Shown one piece after another: positions 33,243 to 45,083 of a stretch of DNA of 64,000 bases. Position numbers and translations under genes: made by a program. The DNA comes from Quillaja saponaria (taxonomy: Eukaryota; Streptophyta; Magnoliopsida; Fabales; Quillajaceae). The notes below the pieces were generated by a model. The model saw nothing but the letters and a program-made list of their open reading frames with translations, made no database searches and was not told where the DNA came from. Numbering within the stretch: position 1 is the first letter of the stretch; each line of letters opens with the position of its first letter. Where the stretch lies: assembly GCA_029379385.1 (NCBI GenBank), contig CM055611.1:17244062-17308061 (forward strand), written 5' to 3'.

Positions 33243-35401
33243 ATGGAGATTCACTCTGATAAGCCATTATTGCAGTGGTTTAATTTTCATGGTGGTAAGT
33301 GGAAGTTCATCTTTTTGTATCTGAGACTCGGTTTATGCAACTGCGTATTGAGAACCCTGTACCCATGAACCTGAGCATGATAATGAATTAGGAATCAATG
33401 AAAGTGAAGAAATTGAGCATGCCACTATTAATGAAGAACTTGTTTTGTTGTCTGATGATGAGACATTAATATGAGTATATACTAGAAACGGGGAATTAAG
33501 TGAGGAGTTTGGAACTGACAGAGTCTGAAACTCCAATTATGCATGACATGGTTGATAAGTTTGAACCTGACCTATTTGATAGTGACTTAAATGGATCAAG
33601 AAGTGATGAGGAAAGATCATAAAGATGGGTTTTTACGTTGGAAGGGGGTATGAAAGTGGGGAAAATGTGAAAATTATACTGAGACAAGGTGATGTTTGGG
33701 AATGCGAATGAGTTTAGGAAAGTGTTAAGGGATTATGTGATTCAGGAGGGATTTGAAATGGTTAGGATGAAGAATGACAGGACAAGAGTGATTGTTGAGT
33801 GTGCTAGTAAAGGGTGTAATTGGTATCTTCATGCCTCCCCCACACCTCACAGTGTGACCTTTATGATCAAGTTTTATGAGTCTGAGCATAAATGCATTAG
33901 AAATTCAGAGTGAATTCTAATGCAACATCTACTTGAATTGCTGATAAGCTTGATGACTTCAAGTGTAGCACCATCAAAACATTCATGTTTGAGAAGTATG
34001 GAGTAGAGGTGAGTAAGTGTCAAATGTGTAGAGCTAAGAAGAAAGCCAAACTGTTAAACGAAGGCACTTATGTTGAATCTTATAGTAAGCTGAGAAAGTT
34101 TGCTCATGTTTTAAGGCAATCTTATATGAAGTAGAGGTTGATTTTTGGAAAGCTTCCAAGGCATATCCAGAGTATGAGTTTATGCGCAGGCAATGGAAAC
34201 AATGAAGTTACACAGTCACGCTGCTCATGATTACCTTATGGCAATCCCAATTAAACCAAGCATGGGCTAGGTATGCATTTGACAGTAGGGCTAAATCAGA
34301 CAACATCACTAACAGTATGAGAGAGTCATTCAACCATTGGATAGGATATTTGATAGGAAAAGCAATTATGTCAATGCTTGATAGCTTGAGAATAAAATTG
34401 ATGGGTAAGCTACATGAAAGGTTTGAGAAGGGTTACGCACTTACACTTGGGAGTATGAGGTTGGACCAAAAATTGGCAAAAAGTTGGATAAAATCAAACA
34501 AACATCAAGGTTCTGTACTCTTGTTCCTGCTGGACATCAAGAATTTCATGTAAATGAAGGGACAAGGGCATTTGCTGTGGACATGAAGCAGGGAATATGC
34601 CTGTGGTATGTGGGTGCAGAGTGGATTACCATGTAAGCATGCCATGGCATGCATCGTCTATTATAGAGGCAATGCGATTGATCACTGTAATGATTTTTTT
34701 TTGTTTTTGTTTTAAAAAGAAAGTATATATTACTGCCTATGATGAGATAATTCATCATATCCCTAATCTTAACATGGTGCCTTTCAATGAACCACCTGTT
34801 GATGTTGTGAAACTACCTGCATTGAAGAGACTACCAGGAAGGCCAAGAAGGAATAGAAGGAGAGGTGAAAGTGAAGGCCCAGCTGGTGATGGTTTAACAC
34901 GGAGGTCTTCAACAATTAGATGCACAAGTTGCAAGCAATTTAGTCTCAACAAACGTACATGCCAGAGAACACTTGTCGCAGCCAAGAATTCTTCAAGAAA
35001 GGTAATTAACTACAAATCATCAGTCAAGAACTCTGTCACCTTAACTATTTATTGGTATTTGATGTTTTCCCCTGTTGTAGGCAAAGAATGGTGAAGGAAC
35101 ATCAGCAGTCAATGCCCCTACGGTACAAGATAATAATTTTGGGACACAAAATTCAACTGCCAATAATCAAGATAGAGGAAAGAGGAAGTTGAATGGTGAA
35201 ACCAATGCTGCTAAGAAGAACTGTACAAAGACAAAAAAGAAACATAAGGCTTCAACAAGTGCAGCAACAATTGAGCATACCAATATATCTAGTCTGCAGA
35301 GTGGATTGTCTACTACTGAAGGAACAACAAGGGAGACGACTCAACATGGATCTAACAATGATAGTAGTTTAGGTGGCAGTGAAGGCTGCTTTTTCAACTA
35401 A
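33243..35401 (+). pseudogene. MULE (MuDR-type) transposase relic lacking the catalytic core
   Basis: Domains in order: a possible first exon at 33243-33293; the MuDR DNA-binding domain at 33689-33913 (ANEFRKVLRDYVIQEGFE, ECASKGCNWYLHASPT, HKC); a helical region at 33925-34130 (KYGVEVSKCQMCRAKKKAK, SYSKLRKFA); then a jump directly to the post-catalytic part (FWKAS at about 34146, ARYAFDSRAKSDNITNSM and ESFNHWIG at 34227-34553); a damaged SWIM zinc finger at about 34605-34680; and a basic tail (LPGRPRRNRRRGESEG, IRCTSCKQF). An intron at about 35001-35080 joins a Ser/Thr-rich C-terminus ending at 35401. The DDE catalytic segment is deleted and there are many stops and shifts. Confidence 0.8.
34690..34721. 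repeat. T-rich insertion in the MULE relic
   Basis: ATTTTTTTTTGTTTTTGTTTT interrupts the zinc-finger region and makes an artificial phenylalanine-rich frame (FFCFCFKKK). It is probably a small slippage or insertion event. Confidence 0.4.
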
Positions 35402-37230
35402 TGATACTAGGGTTAAGTGTAATTTCCTGAAATCTCAGGGTGGATATGTGTAACTTACTCTAAATTATATTATTCAAATTATAAATATTGCTAATAGAAT
35501 TCAGTCTCTCACTTTTTATACTCCCTTAAATCATTTCGATTTAACAATGAAAGATTTGGTAAGACAACAAAAGAAAACAGAAATGAAACCAGATTGTTCA
35601 CTTGTTAGCTTTGCTGAGTTCTTGGTTAATTTAGAAAAGAATGTGTGAGCGAATCATTCTTTTTTGGGTGATTGTATATAGCAATTGTGGCATCTGCATG
35701 AGCTCTAGTCCTTCCTAACTGCCTCGACATAGGTATGTAGATGTAGAAGTTTCAATTCATATCCCTTTTGCACAAGAGAATGGTGTTCATGAACACAAAT
35801 TTTCTTCTATATTGTAACAAAGTTTTCTGTTAAAGTCACAAAGATTTCCCTTAAAGGTTAATTGCAGATTGCGATTTGGATGAATGTAGCCCATGTTTGC
35901 CACACTAATCGACCACATTTACTTCTTCTAGCACATAAAACAATTTTGTTAATAGTATTTGTGAGTCTGGTGAATACCTTAATAGATCCCAAAACAATGG
36001 ATTTTATCACCCAAAACAACTTTGTACACCCATCATACAGCGAAGGAGATGAGGAAGAGAGACGGAGGAGATGAGGGAGAGTGGCGGAGGAGATGAGGGA
36101 GCGAGCGGAGGGGATGTAGCATGTGGGGAGAGGGTACCTCAGAGATGATGCTTTTATGCTATTTGATTAGGGATGTAGCATGTTAAAATGAATAAAAAAT
36201 TAAGGTTATATTTATCGACAAAAAATTGAATTAAATTCTTAAATAAATTCTGATAAGTGATAAGAATTCAAAAAAATGTAATAAAGTGTGGTTTTCTAAA
36301 TAAATTCTTGTTCCAACACAATATTTTCTACAAGCTTTGTTTCAGATGATAAGAACAGTAGTTAACCTCAATCCATATATGATTACGGGTTAGCTAGGCA
36401 AGTTTTGCTGCCATTGCCTGATGAGACCCATAAGCTTATTAAAATAATTGTTACACACTTCAAAAATAGACTTCACTATCCATTCAAAAACCCAACTCAA
36501 TAATAATTTCAACAGTTTACATGCCATTTTAAGTTAATGGTTGGCAATGTTTGAATGTGTGACTCAAAGGATCTTGAATCAAATCCGATCTAACATTATT
36601 TGTTTTATATATCAAGGTATTTGTATCCAATCTGTTCTTTTTTTAATTTAATTTTTTAATTTTTTTTCTTTTTCTTTTTAATAATAAAAAAAAGTGATTG
36701 CTAACCCCAAAAAAAATTAAACTATATCAACTAGAAAATACAAGTAGAAGATATTACACATTGGATCAAATCTAATCCATGAATCATAATGAATAAATTC
36801 GATTCGTCTTGATTAAAAAAAAAAAAAAAAAACTGTTCACGCTTTGAAATTTTACATTAGTCAAAATAGAATGTAAATCAAAGTAAGGTAATCAATTTAT
36901 TTTCAAAATATTATTTAGTAAACTATCTAAAATTTAATATGTAATAATAGATTATAATGCTTTATTTTTTAGCAAATTTCCTTATAAAGAACTGTAGCAA
37001 CTATTTAAGTAATATAATTTATTTTGTCAACTCTTGATATTATTTCAAATTATTTTTTTTTGTATTATATAGCATTATAAAATTTATAAAAATATATCAT
37101 GTACACAAATATAAGCAATCTTAATTATTTGTGGGTAACAAAAGAGGAAAAAAGAAGAAGGCGGATCATGGATGATCTGACCCAATTCAAATTGAGAAAC
37201 TCATCCAATAACTTGGATAATATCCAATCT
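35402..37230. other. AT-rich intergenic sequence
   Basis: No gene is seen. At 36041-36120 a purine-rich stretch repeats GGAGGAGATGAGGGAG about three times. A-runs lie near 36801-36830. No MULE terminal repeat was identified. Confidence 0.4.
36041..36120. repeat. Purine-rich tandem repeat (GGAGATGAGG-type)
   Basis: GGAGATGAGGAAGAGAGACG, then GGAGATGAGGGAGAGTGGCG, then GGAGATGAGGGAGCGAGCGG: about three units of 21-22 bp with a strong strand asymmetry. Confidence 0.7.
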
Positions 37231-37234
37231 ACTA

Positions 37235-37277
37235 GCAATGGATCGGGTTGGATATCTGACTCCACCCGATCCATTGC
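37235..37277. repeat. 14-bp perfect inverted repeat (hairpin)
   Basis: GCAATGGATCGGGT (37235-37248) is exactly mirrored by ACCCGATCCATTGC (37264-37277) with a 15-base loop. It lies where similarity to the membrane-protein family ends, so it may mark a rearrangement or element boundary. Confidence 0.7.
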
Positions 37278-37660
37278 CAACTATAATTGTATCAAACATA
37301 CAAGTCCATGATGTGATCACAAAATACACAATCAACCGTGGTGAGAAGACAGATAGTAGTGAGGCAGCTGAAAGTGCCCCAGTGATGTGAATAGCAAGGT
37401 TGAGAACTTGAGCAGAATTTATATTTCTGTGAGTTCGAATATGAAACATAAAACCAAGTCTAACACTGTTCATGCACATTATAGTCAAGAAAGTCCACAC
37501 GTGAAAAGTAGGTGTCTCAAAGGCGACTTTGGTTTGTTCTGATACTCAACTTGAAGGAGGCCAATCAGTAGTGGATCTAGAAATATGAAGATAACATGAC
37601 AAGGTATTAAAGAGGTGAATTCTTGATCAATGATCACTTGCTAGTCCAAAAGCTCATGCA
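37278..37660 (-). pseudogene. Membrane-protein family, broken inverted copy
   Basis: Read on the minus strand this is roughly 80% identical by eye to 48256-48620: CTAGCAAGTGATC, then AATACCTTGTCATG, CTACTGATTGGC, GTTGAGTATCAGAACAA and the hydrophobic block GALSAASLLSVFSPRLIVYF. The longest open part is 37201-37500, starting MWTFLTIMCMNSVRLGFMF. Upstream of that Met the frame is lost near 37505 by a small deletion, and an in-frame stop follows HIF. It is a pseudogene. Confidence 0.65.
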
Positions 37661-38399
37661 TAAGGAATGACATATTAAAGTGGTTCAGTTTTATCAACTC
37701 TGCAGTAACAACAACAATGAAAGCCTGAATCCTTCTAAATCACTTAGCTACATGATTCTTACAAATGTATTTGGTATTCTCCACATTCATGAGTTTGACA
37801 ACTTTTACGTTGGCTATAAACCAACCGTCATCATTCGTTCGCAGTGGCACAGCATATAGTTTATCCTTTCTTTTTTTAACCACAATAATTTCTTAAGCGG
37901 GATAAAATGGTTTAATGAGAATTCATGAAAAAAAACTTGTCACTTTATAGATATAAATATTAATTATAATAAAATTTTAAATGAACATATATGACAAGGT
38001 CAATAAAGAATTCTAAATTTTTATTATAACGCTAGTGGATAGTGGAGAACTGGAGATAGAGATAGAGAGAAAGTGATTAGATTCAAGATTTTCTTTGAAA
38101 AAAGGTGAGGTGTGCTACAATTGTCTTCTCGCCTGTTAAATTTTAACTTTTATAACTCGACATTCTATAGGGTGAGAGATGATGGCACCTCGCTATGGCT
38201 TCGCATAAAATGACAAAAATATCTCTCGCATTTCTTTACTTGACGAGCAGGTGGAAACTTATATATGCAATTTATTCTCTTACCTACGAACCTCTTTTCT
38301 TTCTGCATATCTTCTATTTCAAACTCAAACTTTTATCTTTATTCATATCGATATTTTTTAACTCGCCCCCCGCAAGATAAAAACAAATCTTGAATAATA
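37661..38399. other. Intergenic sequence
   Basis: 37680-37870 is less AT-rich but has no usable frame. 38080-38380 has an incidental 61-codon open frame. No gene is seen. Confidence 0.4.
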
Positions 38400-38720
38400 A
38401 GATGATAGTGCTCTTTTAATTTGTTGTTAATTAAGTTAAAATTACTAAATTTAGATGGAATCAAACTAAGTTAGCTAACATATTTCTTAAGAGATGATGA
38501 AAAAATAAATATTAATACACGAAAAAAAAAAATCACAAGAATACTGAATTAATCATTAGAGAATATTTTTTCCTTAATTTTAAATATTACACCTAATTTT
38601 TTTTTTTTTTTTCTAAAACAAAATTATTCATAGATAATAAAATTCTTTTCATACATTCTTAACTATATTAACTAGTATATTGTGTTTATCTAAATTTAAT
38701 AGTATTGGATTGATTACATC
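38400..38720 (+). repeat. Left member of a diverged direct repeat pair
   Basis: It aligns in the same orientation with 43790-44110 at roughly 65% by eye. Shared landmarks in order are AACATATTTCTTAAGA/AACATATTTTTAGAAA, ATTAATACAC/ATTAATGTAT, CTTAATTTTAAATATTACACC/CTTAAATTTTAAATGCTACACC, and ATCTAAATTTAATAGT. The pair flanks the PP2C and multi-exon gene relics. They could be two copies of an old MITE/SINE or the worn ends of a larger element. Confidence 0.45.
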
Positions 38721-39209
38721 CAATAGCATTGGGTTTTCTGTACTAAAAGTATCCCTGTCTCTGGTGCAAATTGCAATTTCAAGCATCTTTCATGGATGTG
38801 CTTTGAATGACATGGAAGGAAGATATGTGTGTTTGGCTTGCTGAACTTTTCTTTCACTAGCAGTGGTTTTTCTTTTCTTTTTCATATTATTTTATTTTTA
38901 TCTAGATGCTGACATTTCAAGCATATTTAATGGCAAGAGGAGAATACTAATATGACAGCAACAGTGATATACCTGTCTAACCCACTGGTGAATCAACAAA
39001 ACTTGGCTTATTTTTGGTGGTTTATTATGTTACAGTTCTGGAACGAATTAAATTTGATTTTTAATAAAAAAATCAGTTTGACTAATAATTTTTTGATATC
39101 TTTCAGTGTTTTAATTTTTAGTGAATTATAATATACATAAGACCTCATTGGTTTCACTCTTTGATTTACAAGAGCATAGATGGACATATAAAATTACTAC
39201 AAATTCACA

Positions 39210-39480
39210 AATTTGTTAAACCGAAGTTAGCTTCAATTATGACAACAGTTATTCAATTTCTACTGCAACATTCAGTAAAACGTTGCATATATTATTTTCA
39301 GCAACGATTTATGTTATGGTAACAATTAAGGTTATAGAATAGGCAGTGGTTATTTTCAGCTGTGGCAACGGTTTTATATTATATATGTGCAACGGTTTTA
39401 TACAAATCTATGACAACATTTTGCAAAGCATTACAATAATATTCATTCTGCAATAATTTTCTCAAACTTGTTTTTAACAA
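39210..39480. repeat. Short GCAACGGTTTTA-type motifs
   Basis: TGGCAACGGTTTTAT, GTGCAACGGTTTTAT, CAGCAACGATTTAT and several GACAACATT/GCAACATT variants are packed in 270 bp. Such clustered short motifs resemble subterminal repeats of CACTA elements, but no CACTA terminus was seen, so this stays a description. Confidence 0.35.
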
Positions 39481-39752
39481 CAAAAAACAGCAGCCGGAAA
39501 TTTTTAATATGAAAAAAAAAATATATAAGTAAATTGTACATCAAAATTTAATAATAAGATTAATATTTGTTTTATTCTAATGATCATAATGTTAATTCAT
39601 CAGGAAAAAATTATCTTCAATACACAATTATCTTCTGCTCTATTAGTCCAACACACATAGAACTAATCTCACATTCACATGGCAAATGACTTCAAAAGTA
39701 ATAATTTCAAGTAGCTACAAAATATTTAGCTATTTGTCATGAACCTACAGGA

Positions 39753-39944
39753 TCAACTGATGATGTGATGGGCTATTTCATCTATGTAGTTATGATCTCT
39801 TCCCACAACAAATTTGTAGTCTCCCATGTTAGCTACACAAGCTTTTTCTCCATTGATAACCATCGCAGATGCTGAATCTGCTTTGTTTATTATAATGATT
39901 TAAGCTCTTACACCAAGATAAGCTTTTCTTAAATGAGATATCAT
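39753..39944 (-). pseudogene. PP2C-like (PP2C44-type) exon remnant
   Basis: On the minus strand, an exon begins after an acceptor (TGTCAG|ATGA) and reads KAYLGVRA, an in-frame stop, then ADSASAMVINGEKACVANMG and DYKFVVGRD, ending at TGA 39755-39753. The block G/SASA-x-VINGEK-x-x-VANMGDY is typical of the plant group of putative, probably inactive, PP2C-like proteins. Only this one exon is recognisable. It is a fragment with a stop, so it is not functional. Confidence 0.6.
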
Positions 39945-40404
39945 CTGACAACATGCACAAGTATGAAAACATATGAGGAAAAAAGTTTAATGTGAATTAA
40001 TCAACTTACATGGAGGAATGAACATCAATCTCACCTAAAATATAAATTATTTATATGAATAGAAAGGTGCAAGAAGTATGCCAATGACTTAGAACAGGCT
40101 CCCACACATAAGGAAGAAAGAACTCCTCTGGATGACTTTCTTGTTCATATGTGAAACTTAGTTATGTAAACATAAAAGTTTTAAATTAAAAGAAAATCTA
40201 TATCTACGGTACTTCATTTACTACTACTTATTTTCCATATTCAAAAACTTATTTTCTAAGACAAAACACCCAACAAGTACTTTCTTTAGGCAAGAAGCAT
40301 ATTAATCATACACGATTCAATGCAAATAAAAAACCAATCATCACATAAGATAATTAGTACACAACTAAAGTGATAGGCAAAAAAACTGATACAGAGACAT
40401 TAGA

Positions 40405-42083
40405 AGTTAAAAAAATGATGACTATTAATCTCCTCATCATTGGTTTCCAAAGGCAAGGTGACATAACTGGAGCATTCCTCCATCTGACGAAACAAAGAAA
40501 TCGGGAAGCTACTAAAAATTAATAATACCCAGCCTTAGTCTGCTTTCAGATAATAAAGAAACTGATATCATCAAGAAATTAGAAAAATTATTAATGACAA
40601 ATAGTTATACAAGTAGCGAGATAAACGTTCTAGGAATGAATAGGAATTGTATGAGGGGGAAAATCCAATAAAAAAAATTTAAAACAAATTACCGACCAAA
40701 GTATTTTGATAAAAATGGCAAGGGAAAGCAGGAGAACATGAGACTCGCAGCTTTGAATCTTGACAAAGCAAGGAAAAAAGAGTCCATTGTATATCTGGTC
40801 AGCAATGATCAGAGGATCATGATCAGTTGGAAAATAATATTTTATCAATGTACTAGGAAGCTGGGAGTTCAGCAGCTCAGAAATGTTCATCTGTTTAACA
40901 GCTAAATCTATATATTATTTCATGCCCTACAGTTTGTGTTATTCTAAAAAATGACACTGTCTGTGTGAGGACAAGGGAGTGAGGAAAATTCTAAACAGGG
41001 ATGGGACGAAATTTGGATTAGGATATTAGAAGGGTAATTTTTGAAAGGAACCTACCCGTTGCATGCCAAGTGAAAACACCCAGTAAGAAAACATGAGCCT
41101 AGAAGAGTAATAAATTATTGATAAATAGAAACGTCACAAACTTCTCAACATTCAGTTAGGTATTCAATACAAATTCAACATTTCAGCCCATACCCCCAAA
41201 TCTTGGTTATCCACCACTGCGTCCTGACAAAATAACAAGGAGAGATGCAGGGACTTGCTAATAACAGATAGGGACATGTATTACCTCAATTCGTACTCCA
41301 AGATGATTCAAATTGAAATGCAAAACCAAAATATACAAGTAATGGGTTTGATATATCACGAGTATGATTCAAATTGAAATGTTAAATCAAAATATTCAAG
41401 CAGATTTGAAACTAAGAAGCATCCAAAAAACTAACAGCAATAACCATAGGACTAAAACTATATCTTTGTAAACTGCATATATATATATATATATATAGAT
41501 TCAGCACATTTCATTTCATTATGTTTTCTCCACAAAAAAAAAAAAAAAATTAATAAAATAAAAATAACACGACATAATCAACTCAAAAATCAACTACCAA
41601 GGAAAAACCTGAATGCAAGTACAAATTAAACACCTAGAAATTTGCATTTATGATAGAGACATACAAGGCCATAGCAAAATTCCACGGGTAATTTTTCTTT
41701 ACTGTATGCATCCATATACCTCTAGTACATATAGAAAGTATACTAATTAATAAATAGGAAAAGAAAAAGAAGAATCACAGGACAAGACAAGTATTGATTC
41801 TAACCTCTAGAATAAAACCAATATCTTGTTCCCTTTGCAGTGGATATCTACGCAATTCAATCTTTCTATTGGCGATTGCACTAACAATAGGATTAAAGAT
41901 TCTCCTCTCTCTACACAGAAATGGAGGCTAAACATTATCCACCAAAATGGCTTGTAATAACAAACATATATGCGAATTCATAAATAAATAAAACATTGAT
42001 ACCCTTAGATCCACCAAGTCATTGAATAATAATGTAGACTGCTTTCTGAGTTCCTTTCTACTATAATGCTGTCTCAAAACATC
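40405..42083 (-). pseudogene. Unassigned multi-exon gene remnant
   Basis: Several exon-like pieces follow each other on the minus strand with plausible splice sites. E1 is 42083-42003 (DVLRQHYSRKELRKQSTLLF, then NDLVDLR; 27 codons). E2 is 41906-41805 (RRIFNPIVSAIANRK, then LQREQDIGFILE; 34 codons, same phase). A short piece lies near 41095-41050 (AHVFLLGVFTWHA). The fourth, near 40880-40690, is the clearest (SELLNSQLPSTLIKYYFPTD, DPLIIADQIYNGLFFPCFVK). The last is near 40487-40405 (MEECSSYVTLPLETNDEE). The long SELLN frame continues open to 40630. I do not firmly recognise the protein; a centromere protein O-like kinetochore protein is a recollection-based guess only. No complete gene could be built. 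Confidence 0.4.
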
Positions 42084-43789
42084 CTGTAAAGCATGCAAGG
42101 AAAGTGAAATGAGACTAGAAACCGCCAGGCACTAACATAACATAAGTAGGTTGAGAAAAAGAGAAAATAAGAACATGATGAAATAATCAAGCAGCAATAC
42201 ATCAACGAGAAAGAAAAGGAGAAATATGAAATGAACAAGAAATTTACAATATATATAGCTTATAATGTTTCCCAAGCAATCCCAGATACGCTTTTAAGCT
42301 ATGGGACACAATAATATTTGCACAAAAGAATAATTTGAATGTAGCATCTCATGTATAACAAACTAAAAATTAAAATCATCATTGAGAATATCGAAACGGA
42401 AAAAGAAGTGATCTCAAAATTTTTGCCTAAAGAAGCAGAGACAAATTGATAATCTGGTTCAGGAAAATACAAAATCTAGAGATATATCTTCGATTGAGTT
42501 CTTGCAATCATATATCCTTTCTTATCTTCCTCTTAATTCAATTTCACTATCTTACTTTAATCATCCTGTTCTTGAAACCCAAGCACTCATATATCAACAT
42601 ACTTAATTTTAAATTATTTCTAGGAGCCCCACAAAACTATTAAACCAAAAAAAATAAAAAAACCCAATCACACAGAGATAGATGCCCCAATGTTTCTATT
42701 CTGGGAGCACTCACAAAATTAATATGTGACGATAAAACAATTTAAATTGAAACTAAGTTACAGATCTCGTTCCTGACCTTAAACTTAATAAAAAGAAGCT
42801 GCGAAATATTTTTGAAAGACAGTGAACTAACAAAGGTACTCCTTTTGATGAGTGTAAAAAAATTGAACTTCACATCAAGATTTCTTATAGTGATACTAAT
42901 CACTATCTACTCTCAAAAATTAAATGAAACCAAAACACTTTTCAAGAGCAATCATAAACAAAGAAATTGTTGGGTTTCAATCCATAGTTTTTAGAAACTG
43001 ACAATAAATTTTTTTTGAATAATATATTATTATTTTATTAATTTAAACTCATAATTTTTAGAATGTTTATAACGTTTTTCTTCAAACTGATAATAAAAAA
43101 AATAAAATTGTTGATTTAACTTAAAATGTTATATTTAGTGTCATGGTTGTATATGCTGAGTTGACCAAAAAAAAAAAAGTCTTTAAAGTATTTATTTTTT
43201 CAACTTCATCTTAAAACTATCATATTTTATCAAATTCATCTTAAAAGTATTTTTTTTATATTAATTTTATCTTAAAATATTTAAATCATAACAAAATCTA
43301 ATTTTAAAGTGTCAGGAAGGTGATGAATATTAGTGAGAAAGAAAAATTTATTCTTTTTATTTATTTTTAATTAAATTAGCACAAATATGACAAAATATTT
43401 ATATTTAATACAAAATTTTTATTTAATTATTAATGGTGTTAAAATAAGGGTAACATTACAAAAAATTTAAATAATTATAAAATAAAATAAATAGAAGTGT
43501 GATAATTTAATCAGAGTAGATTTTAATTTTCCTAATAAAGGTGGAGGCATCATCTTTCCGTCACTTGGGGACGAAAATTAAGACAGAAAGAAATAGAGAA
43601 TTAATCAAAGAAAGCTGCCAACAAGATAAAAAAGAAGAATCAAAACAAGTAAAATTTTCTTGACAATTGGTGGGCCAGTTTGATTAAAAAATGAGGACTC
43701 ATTTACTTTGTCTGGATCATATATTTTTTATTTTAATTTTATAGAATTATATGTTAATCAGGTTCCATGATTCAGTTTTTTTTTTTTTT
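42084..43789. other. AT-rich intergenic sequence, possible upstream part of the minus-strand gene
   Basis: Short less AT-rich blocks (42380-42440, 42660-42720, 43550-43640) could be exons or leader of the gene relic at 40405-42083, but none has a clear frame. The forward open frames at 42446 and 42812 look incidental. A T-run lies at 43777-43793. Confidence 0.35.
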
Positions 43790-44110
43790 TTTAGTCCTTT
43801 ATAATTTATTTTATTTTAATTGAATTCTTAATCAATTTAAAATTATTAAATTGACATGAAATATAACACGAAATTAATTAACATATTTTTAGAAAATGAT
43901 AAAAAAATAATTATTAATGTATAAAAAGAAAAATCATGCAATTATTAGACAAATTTATTTCTTAAATTTTAAATGCTACACCAGATTTATTTATATTTTT
44001 TCAAAAATAAAATATTTTGTAAATCATAATTTTTTTTTTTATGCATTTTTAATTTTAACCATACCAACTAATTGTGCTCAATCTAAATTTAATAGTTTTG
44101 GGTTGACTAA
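43790..44110 (+). repeat. Right member of the diverged direct repeat pair
   Basis: It is the counterpart of 38400-38720 (see that entry), ending in AATCTAAATTTAATAGTTTTGGGTTGA, which matches the left copy. It contains an incidental 81-codon open frame. Confidence 0.45.
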
Positions 44111-45080
44111 TAATTTAATTTTCATAAAAATTAAATCTCCGATAACCAGACCGAGGACATAGCTAGCATCCAAACTCAAGCTATATGCTTGGACATCCAC
44201 TCCTAATTTAAACTTCAGTTGGAGATGGTTGATACCGGTATCCTTCTAAATCGGGATTTCACAGTTAAGCAGCGAGTTACTTCTCAGTTCTCAATTGTTA
44301 GTCTGGTTATAAAGACTATATTCCTGAGCCTTCTATTTATTGTCCCTTGAATCGCCATTATAAAACCACTTAGTTTTACATAGAGATTAAATTAGCAATA
44401 GATAAGTAAATAAGTAAATAAGTAAATGAGAAATGCCAACTTGCTCTGTATACCACACATTTCTCTTATCACCATTTGAATTTCACTATTTTTACATAGA
44501 GATTAAACATGCCTGACTGCAACTGTTAATAGAATCAATTAATTTCAGGATCTGCTATATATATATATATATAATGCCAGCTACTAGCCTACTACTTCTA
44601 CTACGTACAACAGCCAGCCATGACAGGAACCTTGCGAGTGATGTCTAATTCTGTATGCGTCATATAGGCACATAACATATACGGCTCTGCTAATTGCTAA
44701 TAATAGAGAAGGAGGAGGATTCTGTGGAAAGAAAATGTTGTACTATTAGAATCTCTCTCTGTTACTTTATGTCATACTTGCTAATCGATCTGGGCCTCTA
44801 GCTGTGTCATGCCACCGAAATTGCTGGGTCAGTTGGACATGAGTGTTTTATCGATGAAGACAAAGTTCCACAAGGGCCCATTTTGCAAGTTGGTATTAAT
44901 CAGCCATGCTCACTTATATTTCCTTTATCTCTGGAATATTGAATTGATGATTGCTGACCCTTCTTTCATGTCTTTTCTCTATTTTATCTTATGTAACATA
45001 AAAATAGTTTGGGCGTCTGATCTAATACCATCATGTCTTCTTAATCTAAAGAAAGTGACAGAAAATTAAAGGCACAATAA
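44111..45080. other. Intergenic sequence
   Basis: A three-fold AAATAAGT repeat lies at 44404-44424 and a short AT run at about 44557. The open frame at 44809-45069 has no domain signal. No gene is assigned. Confidence 0.4.
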
Positions 45081-45083
45081 CTT

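Noticed and set aside
39210..39480. CACTA transposon end
   Set aside because: Subterminal-like motifs are present, but no CACTA terminus or 3-bp duplication was found.
44221..44340. Possible structural RNA gene
   Set aside because: The sequence looked RNA-like at first, but no tRNA cloverleaf, internal A/B boxes or 5S landmarks could be matched.
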